Shown here piece by piece: positions 1 to 9,325 of a DNA stretch of 64,000 nt. Below the pieces are notes generated by a model, which was not told the origin of the DNA, ran no database searches, and saw only the letters and a program-made list of their open reading frames with translations. Location: assembly GCF_000429005.1 (NCBI RefSeq), contig NZ_AUBA01000012.1, positions 58,845 to 122,844 of the forward strand. The letters run 5' to 3'. How positions within the stretch are numbered: the first letter of the stretch is position 1; every line of letters starts with the position of its first letter. Both the position numbers and the translations under genes were made by a program. The stretch comes from Novosphingobium acidiphilum DSM 19966 (GTDB lineage Bacteria; Pseudomonadota; Alphaproteobacteria; Sphingomonadales; Sphingomonadaceae).

Positions 1-1
1 G

Positions 2-1216
2 CCGGCCAGCGCGGACGAGGCCGCGCATCTGCTCAAGACCGCGCAGGGCCCGGTGCGCATGGTGGGTGCCGGGCACAGCTTTACCGGGCTGGTGTCGACC
101 GATGCCACGCTGGTCAGCCTTGACCGCATGACCGGGGTGCTGGGCCACGATCCCGTTACCCTGCAGGCCAGCGTCGGCGCAGGCACCCGTCTGTATGAAC
201 TGGGCCCGGCACTGGCCGCGATCGGCCAGGACATGCCCAACCTGCCCGATATCAACAAGCAGTCGCTGGCGGGCGGCACGCAGACCGGCACGCATGGTAC
301 GGGCCTGGGGTTCAAGGCGCTGCACGGCGGGATTGTCGCGTTTGACCTGGCCACGCCGCGCGGCGAGGTGCTGGAATGCAGCGCGACCAGCAACCCCGAG
401 GTGTTCAACGCCGCGCGCGTCGGCCTGGGCGCATTCGGCCTTGTGACCCGCATGACCATGCAGAACCATGCGCTGACCCGCGTGAAAAAGGTTACCTCGC
501 TGCGCCCGCGTGCCGACCTGATCGATGGCTGGGACGATCTGCTGCGCCACCATCGCAATGTCGAATTCTACGTGATTCCGTTCAGCCACTGGGGCCAGTT
601 GATCACCCATGATGCCACGACCGAGCCGGTGCGCCCGCGCGGGCCCGAAACCGACACCGATGGCACAATGAAGCTGAAACAGGCGCGCGATGTGCTGGAA
701 TTTGCCACCCCGTTGCGGTTCTGGACCGCAGACAACCTGATTTCCGGCATGCCCGACCAGATCGCGATCGATCACGGGTGGAAACTGCTGTCGAACGAGC
801 GCCCGGTGCGGTTTCGCGAGATCGAATACCACCTGCCGCGCGAAACCCAGATCCCCGCCCTGCGCGAGGTGATCGACGCCATCGAACGCCATCGCAGCGA
901 CGTGTTTTTTCCGATCGAGGTGCGCAGCATCGCCGCCGACGATGCCTGGCTGTCGACATTCCACGGGCGCGAAAGCGGCTCGATCGCGGTGCACGCCTAT
1001 TACAAGGACGATTACACGTTCTTCTACACCCTGATCGAACCGATCCTGCGCCGCCACGGCGGACGCCCCCATTGGGGCAAGCTAAACAGTCTGAAATACG
1101 ATGATTTCGCCGCACTTTACCCGCGTTGGAAGGATGCCATGGCCGTGCGAGACGACCTCGATCCCGAGGGCAAGCTGATCAATCCCTATTTGTTGCGGGT
1201 GCTGCGTCGTGGTTAG
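2..1216 (+). CDS. D-arabinono-1,4-lactone oxidase-like FAD oxidoreductase (5' end outside window)
   Basis: Flavoprotein of the aldonolactone-oxidase branch of the FAD_binding_4 superfamily, which oxidises sugar lactones or polyols at C2. The frame is open to the left edge, so about 404 C-terminal residues are visible and the true start lies upstream. The first internal GTG is at 53, but the residues before it already read like the start of the FAD fold. Seen: the FAD loop VGAGHSFTG, whose His is the usual covalent flavin attachment site in the family; a second FAD-contact stretch GGTQTGTHGTG; and the family's C-terminal HWGKLNSL followed by a terminal NPYLL. The stop overlaps the next gene by 8 bp, so the two are probably co-translated. 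The substrate cannot be read from sequence. The call to superfamily and ALO branch is firm. Confidence 0.88.
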   Translation, partial: PASADEAAHLLKTAQGPVRMVGAGHSFTGLVSTDATLVSLDRMTGVLGHDPVTLQASVGAGTRLYELGPALAAIGQDMPNLPDINKQSLAGGTQTGTHGTGLGFKALHGGIVAFDLATPRGEVLECSATSNPEVFNAARVGLGAFGLVTRMTMQNHALTRVKKVTSLRPRADLIDGWDDLLRHHRNVEFYVIPFSHWGQLITHDATTEPVRPRGPETDTDGTMKLKQARDVLEFATPLRFWTADNLISGMPDQIAIDHGWKLLSNERPVRFREIEYHLPRETQIPALREVIDAIERHRSDVFFPIEVRSIAADDAWLSTFHGRESGSIAVHAYYKDDYTFFYTLIEPILRRHGGRPHWGKLNSLKYDDFAALYPRWKDAMAVRDDLDPEGKLINPYLLRVLRRG

Positions 1217-2471
1217 GCTGTCGCGCCGGACGGCGCTGGTCGGCGGCGTGCTCGCGGTGGGCGCGGGGACGTTCGGCGCGTTGCGCAGCAGCGATCACGG
1301 CGGCGATCACGATGCCTATTTCAAAGCTTTGCAGAATGCTCTGGCCACCGCCGGGCTGGCGCAACCGACGCTGGTGGTCGACGGCGCGCGGCTCGATGCC
1401 AATATCGCCGCGCTGAAAGCAGCGGTGGACAAGGCGCATCTGCCGTTGCGCGTGGTGGTCAAATCGCTGCCCTGTCCCACCTTGCTCGATCGCGTGGCCC
1501 GGGGCCTGGGTACGCACCGGTTCATGGTGTTCAACGCCGCCATGCTTGGCGCGATGCTGGCCCTGCATCCCGATGGCGATTACCTGGTGGGCAAACCGCT
1601 GCCCGCCCCGCTGGTGGCCGAGCTGTTTGGACAACACGGCCCGGCGGCGCTGGCCGGGGTGCAATGGCTGGTCGACACCCCCGAACGCATCGCCGCCTAT
1701 GCCGAGATTGCCCGCGCGCAGGGCGCGCGCATGACGCTCAGTTTCGAAATCGACGTCGGGCTGCACCGCGGCGGGTTTGCCGATCCGGCCGCGCTGAGCG
1801 CCGGACTGAAGGCCGCGCAGGAGGCGGGATGTTTCACCATTGCCGGGCTGATGGGCTATGACGCGCATGTCGCCAAACTGGGCAATGGCGATGCGGCCTG
1901 GGCCGACGCGCAAGCCCGCTATGCCGCCGCAATCCACGCGCTGGCCGGCGTGGTGCCGGGCGATCCGCGCGGCCTGACGCTGAATTCCGCCGGCAGCTAT
2001 ACGGTGATGCGCCACACCCGCGGCACCGTCGCCAACGAAGTTTCGGTCGGATCGGCCTTTGTCAAACCCGCCGATTTTGACATAGCCGAAAATGCGTCGC
2101 TGCAGCCCGCCGCATTCATCGCCACCCCGGTGATCAAGGCGGGGCACCAGCTTGAGCTGCCCGCGCACGAATATCTCGATGAACCGCTGGCGCTGTTCGA
2201 TCCCAACACGGCGCAGGCGGTCTATGTGTTCGGCGGCCACTGGATGGCCGACCCGGTATCGCCGCCAGGGCTGCAATACAGCACCCTGGTCGGCCGTTCG
2301 AGCAACCAGGAACTGATGACCGGTTCGTGGCGCGTGCACCTGAAGCCCGACGACACGGTGTTTCTGCGCCCGCACCAGAGCGAGGCCGTGCTGCTGCAGT
2401 TCGGCGACCTGGCGCTTTACGAACGCGGCCGGATTGCCGGGCGCTGGCCCGTGTTCACCGCTTCGGCGTGA
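1209..2471 (+). CDS. Alanine racemase/D-threonine aldolase-like PLP protein with Tat-type signal
   Basis: A 420-residue fold-type III PLP enzyme resembling D-threonine aldolase, D-serine dehydratase and amino-acid deaminase. The alanine-racemase N domain begins near residue 52 (PTLVVDGARLDANI). The probable PLP lysine sits in VVVKSLPCP. A C-terminal DSD1-like segment contains FLRPHQSEAV, where this family normally binds metal. The N-terminus MVRLSRRTALVGG followed by a hydrophobic stretch is Tat-like, which suggests export of a cofactor-loaded enzyme; that is unusual for this fold. The GTG start lies inside the preceding oxidase gene and gives exactly that signal. The 3' end overlaps the convergent outer-membrane factor gene by 17 bp. 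The reaction (racemisation, aldol cleavage or deamination) is undetermined. Confidence 0.82.
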   Translation: MVRLSRRTALVGGVLAVGAGTFGALRSSDHGGDHDAYFKALQNALATAGLAQPTLVVDGARLDANIAALKAAVDKAHLPLRVVVKSLPCPTLLDRVARGLGTHRFMVFNAAMLGAMLALHPDGDYLVGKPLPAPLVAELFGQHGPAALAGVQWLVDTPERIAAYAEIARAQGARMTLSFEIDVGLHRGGFADPAALSAGLKAAQEAGCFTIAGLMGYDAHVAKLGNGDAAWADAQARYAAAIHALAGVVPGDPRGLTLNSAGSYTVMRHTRGTVANEVSVGSAFVKPADFDIAENASLQPAAFIATPVIKAGHQLELPAHEYLDEPLALFDPNTAQAVYVFGGHWMADPVSPPGLQYSTLVGRSSNQELMTGSWRVHLKPDDTVFLRPHQSEAVLLQFGDLALYERGRIAGRWPVFTASA

Positions 2472-3915
2472 CCTCGGTCCAGCCGCCGCCAAGCGCCTGA
2501 AACAGCGCGGCCGTGTCGGTCAGCCGGGCCACTTGCGCCTGCACCAGCGCCTGTTCGGCCTGGCGCAGCGCGGTTTCGGCGGTCAACACGCCGGAAAACG
2601 GGATCTGGCCCTGTTCGAACTGGCGCCGCGCCACCGCCTGGCTCGCTGCGGCGGCATCGCGCGCATGCACCGCGGTGGTCAGCGCCTCGGCATCGGTGCG
2701 CAGCGCAGCCAGCGTATCGGCCACGTTCTGAAACGCGCCCAGCACCGTCGAACGATACTGCGCATCGGCCTGTTCATAGGCCGCACGCGCGCCGCGTTCG
2801 CGATGGAGCAGCGCGCCGCCGGCAAAGATCGGCTGGGTCAGCCCCGCGCCCAGCGACCAGAATGCATTGCTGGCTGAAAGCAGGCTGGACCAGCCCGGTG
2901 CACTGCCGCCCGCGCTGGCCGACAGCGTGACTTGCGGCAGGCGGTTGGCAATCGCGATGCCCACGCCGGCGCTGGCCACGTGCAGATTGGCCTCTGCCGC
3001 GCGGATATCGGGGCGCTGGCGCACCAGTTCCGAAGGCAGCGACAGCGGCAGGTCGGCGGGCAGGGTGATGGCGTTCAGATCGATCGTATCGGGCAGCGCA
3101 TTGGCCGCGCTGCGCCCGGTCAGATAGGCGATCAGATCGCGCGCCTGCGCAGCGGCGCGGCGCAAAGGCGGCAATGCCGCCTCGGCCTGCGCCAATGCGG
3201 CTTCTTGCGCCAGAACATCGGCGCCCGCCGCCTGACCCACATCCTGCTGGTGTTTCAGGATGCCCAGGGTTTCGCGCTGGATCGCGATCATGCGGTCCTG
3301 CGCGGCCAGCTGTGCGCGCAGCGATGCCTCCTGAAAGGCGGCGGCGGCGACATTGTTGATCAGCGAAATGCGCGCCGCCTCGGTCTGGAACGCCTGCACG
3401 TCGTATTGCGCGCGCGCCTGCTCGACCGTGCGCCGGTTCAGCCCGAACACATCGAGCGAATATCCAACGTTCACTTGGGCGGTTTGCAGGCTGTACGTGA
3501 ACTGCGACGCGTTGAGCACGGGCGACAGGTATTGCGAGCTGCGCGCCCGCGTGGTGCCAAGCCCGGCATCGACATTGGGCACCAGAATGCCGCGCGTCGC
3601 CTGCCAGTTTTCGTGCGCCACTTTCAATGCCGCACGCGCCGCCGCCAGATCGGTGTTGGCCTTCAATGCCTCGTCGATCAGCGTATCGAGCGCGGCCGAG
3701 CCATAGGCATGCCACCACCCGTCGTGCGGCGCGCCCTCGACCCAGTGCTGGGTGCCCCCGGCAATGCCCGCAGGCGCAGGCATGGCCACCTTGTCATCGT
3801 GGTCATAGGCCGTCTGCGCCGGGGCCGCCGGGGCGTGAAAATTCGGCCCCACCGCGCAACCGCCCAGCAACAGCGCGATACCGGTGGCGGCGAGCGTGCG
3901 GATACGGGGCGTCAT
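2455..3915 (-). CDS. NodT-family RND efflux outer-membrane lipoprotein
   Basis: Outer-membrane channel of a tripartite efflux system, 486 residues, the usual length for the NodT/OprM family. The N-terminus is a lipoprotein signal ending in LLGGCAVGPNF, with the lipidated Cys directly before the family's typical AVGPNF. Two OEP repeats follow, including SLINNVAAAAF and the RQRPDIRAAEANLHVASAGVGIA-type region (read as RPDIRAAEANL) near residue 300. Its ATG overlaps the stop of the upstream pump gene by 4 bp, so it is the last gene of the adaptor-pump-channel operon. It would form the trimeric tunnel docking onto the pump complex. The identification is firm and the exported substrate is inferred from the pump. 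Confidence 0.93.
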   Translation of the reverse strand: MTPRIRTLAATGIALLLGGCAVGPNFHAPAAPAQTAYDHDDKVAMPAPAGIAGGTQHWVEGAPHDGWWHAYGSAALDTLIDEALKANTDLAAARAALKVAHENWQATRGILVPNVDAGLGTTRARSSQYLSPVLNASQFTYSLQTAQVNVGYSLDVFGLNRRTVEQARAQYDVQAFQTEAARISLINNVAAAAFQEASLRAQLAAQDRMIAIQRETLGILKHQQDVGQAAGADVLAQEAALAQAEAALPPLRRAAAQARDLIAYLTGRSAANALPDTIDLNAITLPADLPLSLPSELVRQRPDIRAAEANLHVASAGVGIAIANRLPQVTLSASAGGSAPGWSSLLSASNAFWSLGAGLTQPIFAGGALLHRERGARAAYEQADAQYRSTVLGAFQNVADTLAALRTDAEALTTAVHARDAAAASQAVARRQFEQGQIPFSGVLTAETALRQAEQALVQAQVARLTDTAALFQALGGGWTEVTPKR

Positions 3916-6900
3916 GCCACGCCCTCCTCGGTCTGAGCAAGCGGATGGTCAGGCCCCTTGCGAGTCGAAAACATGTCGATCATCGCGGGCAACACGATCA
4001 GGATCAGGATCGGGGCCAGCAGGATGCCCCCGACCACCACCAGCGCCAGCGGCTTTTGCACCTGGCTGCCGATGCCGGTTGCCACCGCTGCGGGCAGCAG
4101 CCCGACGCACGCCGCGATGCAGGTCATCATCACCGGGCGGAACTGGGTGCGCGCGGCATGCAGGATCGCGTCTTCGCGCGGCATGCCGGCGGCGATCATC
4201 TGGTTGAAATAGGACAGCACCAGAATGCCCCCCATCACCGATATTCCGAACAGCCCGATAAACCCGATCGCGGCCGACACCGAGAACGGCGTGCCGGTGA
4301 AATACAGCGCAAAAATGCCGCCCACCAGCGCCATCGGCATCACGCTGGCCGCCAGCAGGGTGTCGCGCAGCGACCCGAAATTGGCAAACAGCAGCACGCC
4401 GATGGCCAGGAACGCAATTGGCACCACGATTTCCAGCCGTTCGAGCGCGTTTTGCAATTCACCGAATTCGCCGACCCATTCCAGCCGCGCGCCGGGCGGC
4501 AGATGCACCTGCCTGTCGATCTTGGCCTGCGCCTCGAGGATCGCACTGCCAAGATCGCGGCCGCGCACTGCAAACCCGACCGGAATGTAACGCGTCTGGC
4601 TTTCACGATAGATGAACGAATATCCCGACACGAGCTTGATCTCGGCCAGCTCGCTCAACGGCACTTGCGCCACGCCGCCTGCGGCATTGGGCACCGCCAC
4701 CGGAATCGTGCGGATCGCATCAAGGCTTTTGCGGTATTCGGGTGCCAGACGCACGACGATCGGGAAATTGCGATCAGACCCGTATTCGTACAGGTTGCTG
4801 CCCACCGCCTGCCCGCCGATCGCGGCCTGAACCACCGCATTGACATCGCCGGGCGCCAGCCCGAAGCGCGCGGCTTTCAACCGGTCGACTTTGATATTGA
4901 CCGTGGGCTGCCCCACCGCGTCGAACACCGACAGGTCGGTAATGCCCTTGACGCCGGCCATGATCGATTTGATCTGATACGCCGCCTTCTGGATTGCATC
5001 GAGGTCGTTGCCGTAGATCTTGACCGAGTTCTGCCCCTTCACGCCCGACGCAGCCTCTTCGACGTTGTCTTCGATGTTCTGCGAAAATTCGAAGGCGACC
5101 CCGGGGAATGGGGCAGACAGATCATCGCTGACCTGCTTGGTCAATTGTTCCTTGGTCAGGTGGCCCGGCCATTCGCCTGCGGGTTTCAGCGGCACATAGA
5201 ATTCGGCGTTGTAGAACCCGGTGGTGTCGGTGCCATCGTCCGGCCGGCCCAGCTGGCTGACCACGGTTTTCGCCTCGGGATATTTCATCAGGATGTGGCG
5301 CATGCGGTTGGTGTACCCTTGCGCCTCTTCCAGACTGATCGACGGCGGCAGCGTCGCGCGGATCCAGAAATTGCCTTCTTCCAGCTTGGGCAGAAATTCC
5401 AGGCCCAGGCTGGACACGGCAATGCCCGCGGCCAGCAACAGCGCCGCCATGCCGCCCAGCGCGACAATGCGGTTGGTTACGGCAAACCGCAGCGCCGGAT
5501 CGTAAACGACCCGGATCTTGCGCACCAGCCAGGTTTCCTTTTCCTCTTCCTTGTCGCGCAGCAACATGGCGGCCAGGACCGGCGTGACCGTGAACGTCGC
5601 CAGCAGCCCGCCCATGATCCCATAGGCATACGTGCGCGCCATCGGGCCAAAAATATGGCCTTCGACCCCGGTCAGCGTGAACAGCGGCAGGAACCCGGCG
5701 ATGATGATCGCGGCGGCGAAAAAGATCGCGCGGTTCACTTCGCTGGCGGACAGGGCGATCGTGCCCAGTTTGCCGCTGAACGGCAGAATTCCCCCCATCC
5801 GGTCAAGCACGCCACGGCCAAATCGCTGGCGGGGATCCTGGCTGAGATGGCGGAAGATGTTTTCCACCATGATCACCGTGGCATCGACAATCAGCCCGAA
5901 ATCGATCGCGCCGATCGACAGCAGATTGGCGGATTCGCCGCGTGCGACCATGATCATGACCGCAAACGCCAGGGCAAAGGGGATGGTCATCGCCACGATC
6001 ACCGCCGATCGCCAGCTGCCCAGAAAGATCCACTGCACCGCAAAGATCAGCAGGATCCCGCTCGCCATGTTTTCCAGCACGGTATCGATCGTCACGCCGA
6101 TCAGTTCGGTGCGGTCGTAGATCTTTTCCAGGTGCACGCCGGGTGGCAGGATGTTGTCGTGGTTGATACGATCGACTTCGGCCTCGACGCGTTGCAGCGT
6201 CGGCAGGCTTTCCTCGCCGCGCCGCATCAGGATGATGCCCTGGACGATGTCGTCGTCGTTGTCCTTGCCGACGATGCCCAGGCGCGGCAGGTTGCCCACT
6301 TGCACCGTGGCGATATCGCGCACCAGCACCGGTTTGCCATTGTTGGGCGCGATCATCGTGTTGCGGATGTCGTCCATCGTATGGATCAGCCCGACCCCGC
6401 GCACCACGGCGGCCTGCGGACCGATGTTGATGGTCTGACCGCCGACATTGATATTGGCGTTGTTGATCGCGTTCAAAACCTGCGGCAGCGACAGGCCGTA
6501 TGATACCAGCTTGTGCTGATCGACCGTTACTTCATAGGTCTTGGACTTGCCCGCCCAGCCGTTGACGTCGATCACGCCTGGCACCGCCTTGAAACGGCGC
6601 TGCAGGATCCAGTCCTGGATGGTCTTGAGGTCGGTAACCGAATACCCCTTGGGGCCGACGATCTGATAGCGATAGATTTCGCCGATCGGGCTGGTCGGCG
6701 AAATCACCGGCTGTGCGCCGGCGGGCAGCCCGGACAGCTGCGACAGCTGGTTCAGAACCTTTTGCTGCGCCTCTTCATAGGAATAGTCATACGTGAACTG
6801 CACGCGCACGTCGGACAGGCCGAACAGCGAGATCGTTTCGACTTTCTTGACGTTCTTGATCCCGGCCAGCTGAATTTCGATCGGGATGGTGATCGTGCGT

Positions 6901-7082
6901 TCGATTTCCTGCGCCGACAGGCCAGAGCTTTGGGTGATGATCTCCACCCGTGGCGGCACCGGATCGGGATAGGCTTCGATGTTCAGCGTCTTGTAGGCAA
7001 AATAGCCCGCGACCAGAAACACGGCCAGAAACGCAAGGATCATCATGCGCCGTCGCAGCGCGAAATTGACAATGGGGTTCAT
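3912..7082 (-). CDS. CzcA-type heavy-metal RND efflux pump
   Basis: Inner-membrane RND transporter of 1,056 residues, matching the HME (CzcA/CusA) family length of about 1,040-1,065. It exports cations by proton antiport. The N-terminus reads MNPIVNFALRRRMMILAF, with the first transmembrane helix and the EAYPDPVPP motif after it. In transmembrane helix 4, around residues 395-412, the HME signature DFGLIVDATVIMVEN keeps both Asp and the Glu needed for proton relay. Late helices include GFIGLFGISVMGGILVLSY. The upstream adaptor ends 12 bp before this start, and the channel gene overlaps its stop, so all three are one transcript. Cobalt, zinc, cadmium, nickel, copper or silver are possible; the sequence alone does not decide. 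Confidence 0.93.
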   Translation of the reverse strand: MNPIVNFALRRRMMILAFLAVFLVAGYFAYKTLNIEAYPDPVPPRVEIITQSSGLSAQEIERTITIPIEIQLAGIKNVKKVETISLFGLSDVRVQFTYDYSYEEAQQKVLNQLSQLSGLPAGAQPVISPTSPIGEIYRYQIVGPKGYSVTDLKTIQDWILQRRFKAVPGVIDVNGWAGKSKTYEVTVDQHKLVSYGLSLPQVLNAINNANINVGGQTINIGPQAAVVRGVGLIHTMDDIRNTMIAPNNGKPVLVRDIATVQVGNLPRLGIVGKDNDDDIVQGIILMRRGEESLPTLQRVEAEVDRINHDNILPPGVHLEKIYDRTELIGVTIDTVLENMASGILLIFAVQWIFLGSWRSAVIVAMTIPFALAFAVMIMVARGESANLLSIGAIDFGLIVDATVIMVENIFRHLSQDPRQRFGRGVLDRMGGILPFSGKLGTIALSASEVNRAIFFAAAIIIAGFLPLFTLTGVEGHIFGPMARTYAYGIMGGLLATFTVTPVLAAMLLRDKEEEKETWLVRKIRVVYDPALRFAVTNRIVALGGMAALLLAAGIAVSSLGLEFLPKLEEGNFWIRATLPPSISLEEAQGYTNRMRHILMKYPEAKTVVSQLGRPDDGTDTTGFYNAEFYVPLKPAGEWPGHLTKEQLTKQVSDDLSAPFPGVAFEFSQNIEDNVEEAASGVKGQNSVKIYGNDLDAIQKAAYQIKSIMAGVKGITDLSVFDAVGQPTVNIKVDRLKAARFGLAPGDVNAVVQAAIGGQAVGSNLYEYGSDRNFPIVVRLAPEYRKSLDAIRTIPVAVPNAAGGVAQVPLSELAEIKLVSGYSFIYRESQTRYIPVGFAVRGRDLGSAILEAQAKIDRQVHLPPGARLEWVGEFGELQNALERLEIVVPIAFLAIGVLLFANFGSLRDTLLAASVMPMALVGGIFALYFTGTPFSVSAAIGFIGLFGISVMGGILVLSYFNQMIAAGMPREDAILHAARTQFRPVMMTCIAACVGLLPAAVATGIGSQVQKPLALVVVGGILLAPILILIVLPAMIDMFSTRKGPDHPLAQTEEGVA

Positions 7083-7094
7083 GTTCGCAGCCCC

Positions 7095-8282
7095 TCAGTC
7101 GGCCTTGGCGCCACGGTCGATGAACAGGCTGCCCTCGGTCACCACGGTTTCGCCCGCGCGCAAGCCGCCGGTTACTTCAACGGTGCCATTGGCGACCTGT
7201 CCGGTGGTGATCGGGCGCAGCGCCAGGCGATGCCGTTTGACATCGGCAACCCACACCCGCGCGGTCTGCGCCTCGAATATCACCGCATTTTCGGGCACGG
7301 TCAGCGACGGGTGTTCGCGCCCGGTCAGCAGCGTAAAGCTGGCAAAGGTTTCGGGTTTGAGGTGCCCATTGGGGTTGGGCAATTCGGCGCGCACGGTCAG
7401 ACGGCGCGTATTGGGGTCGATCATCGGCGCAACATAGGTGATGCGCGCCTGCAGCACGTCGGTGCTGCCCAGCGGGCGCACCTGGGCCATCATTCCGACA
7501 CGGGCGCGGCCGGCGTCTTCTTCGCGCAAATTGCCGACCAGCCAGACTTTGTCGAAGCCGGAGATGGTGAACGCCTGCGTTGCGCCCCCGCCTGCGGCGC
7601 TGGCCACATTCTGCCCGGGCCCGATCAGGCGCTGGGTCACGACGCCCGCAACGGGCGCACGCACCACGCCTTCGCCATGATCGACCGAACCGCCCAGCGC
7701 CCGGCGCCGTCCTTGCGCAGCAGACAGATTGGCTTCGGCCGCGGCCAGGTCGGCCTGCGCCTGCTGCCAATCCTTCAACGCCGCGCCCTTGTGGTCATAC
7801 AGATCGTGCTGGCGCGCCTCGGTCGTGCGCGCAACCTTCACTTGCGCGGCCGCGGTCGCGACATCGGCATCGCTTTGCGCCGCCTCATTTGCTGCAACCG
7901 CAAACAAGACTTGTCCGGCACGCACAGGGGCGCCCGCTTTGACCTCGATCCGGGTCACGCGCCCGGTAAAGGGCGAATAGACCGGGGTGGTCAGATCGTC
8001 GTCGACCGCGATCTTGCCGTCGCTCGATGCATTTTCGCCGATCATCGCCTGTTGTGCCGGCGCAAAGCGCAGCGTCTGCCATTGCCGGTCGGTTGCCTCG
8101 AACGTGCCGTCGTCATGCACCGCTTCGGGCGGCGGTGGTGGCGCCCACAGGCCAAGCAGCTTTGGCAAAAACCAGAACAGCGCCACGGCAATCACCACCA
8201 GGATGGCTGCAATCCACCATTGCCTGTTCGGCCGCAATGCCGGCACCGGCACGTTCTGACCCTCGGTTGGGGTATGACTCAT
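7095..8282 (-). CDS. CzcB-type RND periplasmic adaptor (membrane fusion protein)
   Basis: Periplasmic adaptor of the metal efflux complex, 395 residues from the ATG chosen here. This start (MSHTPTEGQNV) puts a single transmembrane anchor at about residues 21-41 (WWIAAILVVIAVALFWFLP). An open frame continues about 390 bp further upstream but encodes Arg/Pro/Cys-rich sequence unlike any adaptor, so it is rejected. Seen: the split barrel-sandwich hybrid domain (PVYSPFTGRVTRIEVKAG and later GVVRAPVAGVVTQRLIGPG) flanking an Ala-rich coiled-coil hairpin, then the beta-barrel domain with PNTRRLTVRAELPN. It is the first gene of the adaptor-pump-channel operon. A 41-bp inverted repeat lies 75 bp upstream. 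Confidence 0.92.
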   Translation of the reverse strand: MSHTPTEGQNVPVPALRPNRQWWIAAILVVIAVALFWFLPKLLGLWAPPPPPEAVHDDGTFEATDRQWQTLRFAPAQQAMIGENASSDGKIAVDDDLTTPVYSPFTGRVTRIEVKAGAPVRAGQVLFAVAANEAAQSDADVATAAAQVKVARTTEARQHDLYDHKGAALKDWQQAQADLAAAEANLSAAQGRRRALGGSVDHGEGVVRAPVAGVVTQRLIGPGQNVASAAGGGATQAFTISGFDKVWLVGNLREEDAGRARVGMMAQVRPLGSTDVLQARITYVAPMIDPNTRRLTVRAELPNPNGHLKPETFASFTLLTGREHPSLTVPENAVIFEAQTARVWVADVKRHRLALRPITTGQVANGTVEVTGGLRAGETVVTEGSLFIDRGAKAD

Positions 8283-8357
8283 TTGTAGACGCCCCACACA
8301 GTTGGCAAACCAGACCTGCGCGATGGTTTGCCTGCCTCGAGCATGCAAGGGGTTTTT

Positions 8358-8398
8358 GCAATGCAGCGCATTAAGGAAACGTAATGCCGCTGCATTGC
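8358..8398. promoter_or_regulatory. Strong inverted repeat between efflux operon and ABC operon
   Basis: GCAATGCAGC at 8358-8367 is perfectly inverted at 8389-8398. Immediately inside, GCATTA (8368-8373) is inverted as TAATGC (8382-8387). This gives 16 paired bases with one bulged C and an 8-nt centre. It lies in the 266-bp divergent intergenic region. The T-run is on the 5' side of the plus strand and the A-run follows on the minus strand, so it is not a rho-independent terminator for either strand. Most likely it is an operator for a dimeric regulator of the metal efflux operon, the transporter operon or both; a structured leader is the alternative. Confidence 0.55.
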
Positions 8399-8548
8399 GA
8401 AACCCGTGTGACGCGAATGCGAACGCCGCAAGCGGCCGCTTGCGCAGCGCTTTACGGGGGGTTGCATCACCCGCCGGCACAGGCATAGTCCACGGCCTGG
8501 CCGCCAACCCGTTTCGCGGATGGGGCCTGCATTCGGGGGATATCGTCT

Positions 8549-9325
8549 TTGGCTGCCGTCTCGGTCGCAACCACGCTGACCCGCCGGCATGCGCTGGCCG
8601 GGCTTGGCGGGGCGCTGGTGGCGGGCTGCAGCGGCACCGGCCGCACGCCGCGCACCGTGGTGGTGGGGGCATCGCCGACCGGTGTGCCGTTCAGCTATGT
8701 CGATCCGGCCACCAACCAGTTGACCGGCGCAATGGTCGACATCGCCGCGATGCTGGCAAAGCGGCTGGGGCTGGTGGCGCAATTCCGCATCGTGCCGTTT
8801 GCCGCTTTGGTGCCCAGTTTGACCACGGGGCGGATCGATCTGATCGCCGCGGCCATGCTGCGCACCCCCGATCGTGAACGTCTGGTCGGGTTTTCCGAGC
8901 CGGTGTTCGCCTATGCCGGTGCGCTGGCCTTGCGCGGCGACGCAGCCGGACATTACCCCGATCTGGCCAGCCTGCGCGCGCTTCGCGTGGGCGCGCAGAT
9001 CGGCACCCGGTTTGTCGATCAGTTGCACCAGGCCGGCGTGGTGCAAGTGGTGACTTACCAGGGGCTGGGCGACATGTTGCGCGATCTGGCGCATGGCCGG
9101 ATCGATGCGGCTTATGGCGATGCGCCGATCCTGCAAACCATCCTGCGCACCGGCCCGCGCTGGCATTTGCGTATGCCGGGCGAATTCCGGGGGCCCGCCA
9201 AAGAGCCGCTGTGCCTGATCGGACGCAAGGGCGCAGGCCTGCTGCGCCGGATCGATGCGCAGTTGCACGGCCCGGCACGCGCCGATATCGGCCCGATCCT
9301 GACGCGCTGGGGACTGGATGCATGA
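8549..9325 (+). CDS. Amino-acid ABC transporter substrate-binding lipoprotein (SBP_bac_3)
   Basis: Periplasmic solute-binding protein of the polar amino acid/opine (family 3) class, 258 residues. The TTG start is supported by GGGGGA (8535-8540 region) 7-8 nt upstream. It yields a Tat-like lipoprotein signal, TRRHALAGLGG followed by lipobox LVAGC. Family features: GVPFSYVDPATNQLTGAMVDI at the first lobe, GRIDLIAAAMLRTPDRE (the usual RxDxI..xxxxTxxR pattern), and the crossover PDLASLRALRVGAQIGT. Its stop overlaps the permease start by 4 bp. Together with the next two genes it forms a complete importer. The ligand is unknown; the FAD enzyme at the end of the operon suggests an amino acid or polyamine-like amine. 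Confidence 0.9.
   Translation: MAAVSVATTLTRRHALAGLGGALVAGCSGTGRTPRTVVVGASPTGVPFSYVDPATNQLTGAMVDIAAMLAKRLGLVAQFRIVPFAALVPSLTTGRIDLIAAAMLRTPDRERLVGFSEPVFAYAGALALRGDAAGHYPDLASLRALRVGAQIGTRFVDQLHQAGVVQVVTYQGLGDMLRDLAHGRIDAAYGDAPILQTILRTGPRWHLRMPGEFRGPAKEPLCLIGRKGAGLLRRIDAQLHGPARADIGPILTRWGLDA

Noticed and set aside
3627..6503. 958-codon plus-strand frame opposite the efflux pump and channel genes
   Set aside because: Antisense to two well-supported genes with catalytic and structural motifs. The product is His/Arg/Gln-rich and resembles nothing.
8283..8672. N-terminal extension of the adaptor to 525 residues
   Set aside because: The extension is Pro/Arg/Cys-rich, overlaps the strong inverted repeat and the start of the divergent binding-protein gene, and would bury the membrane anchor.
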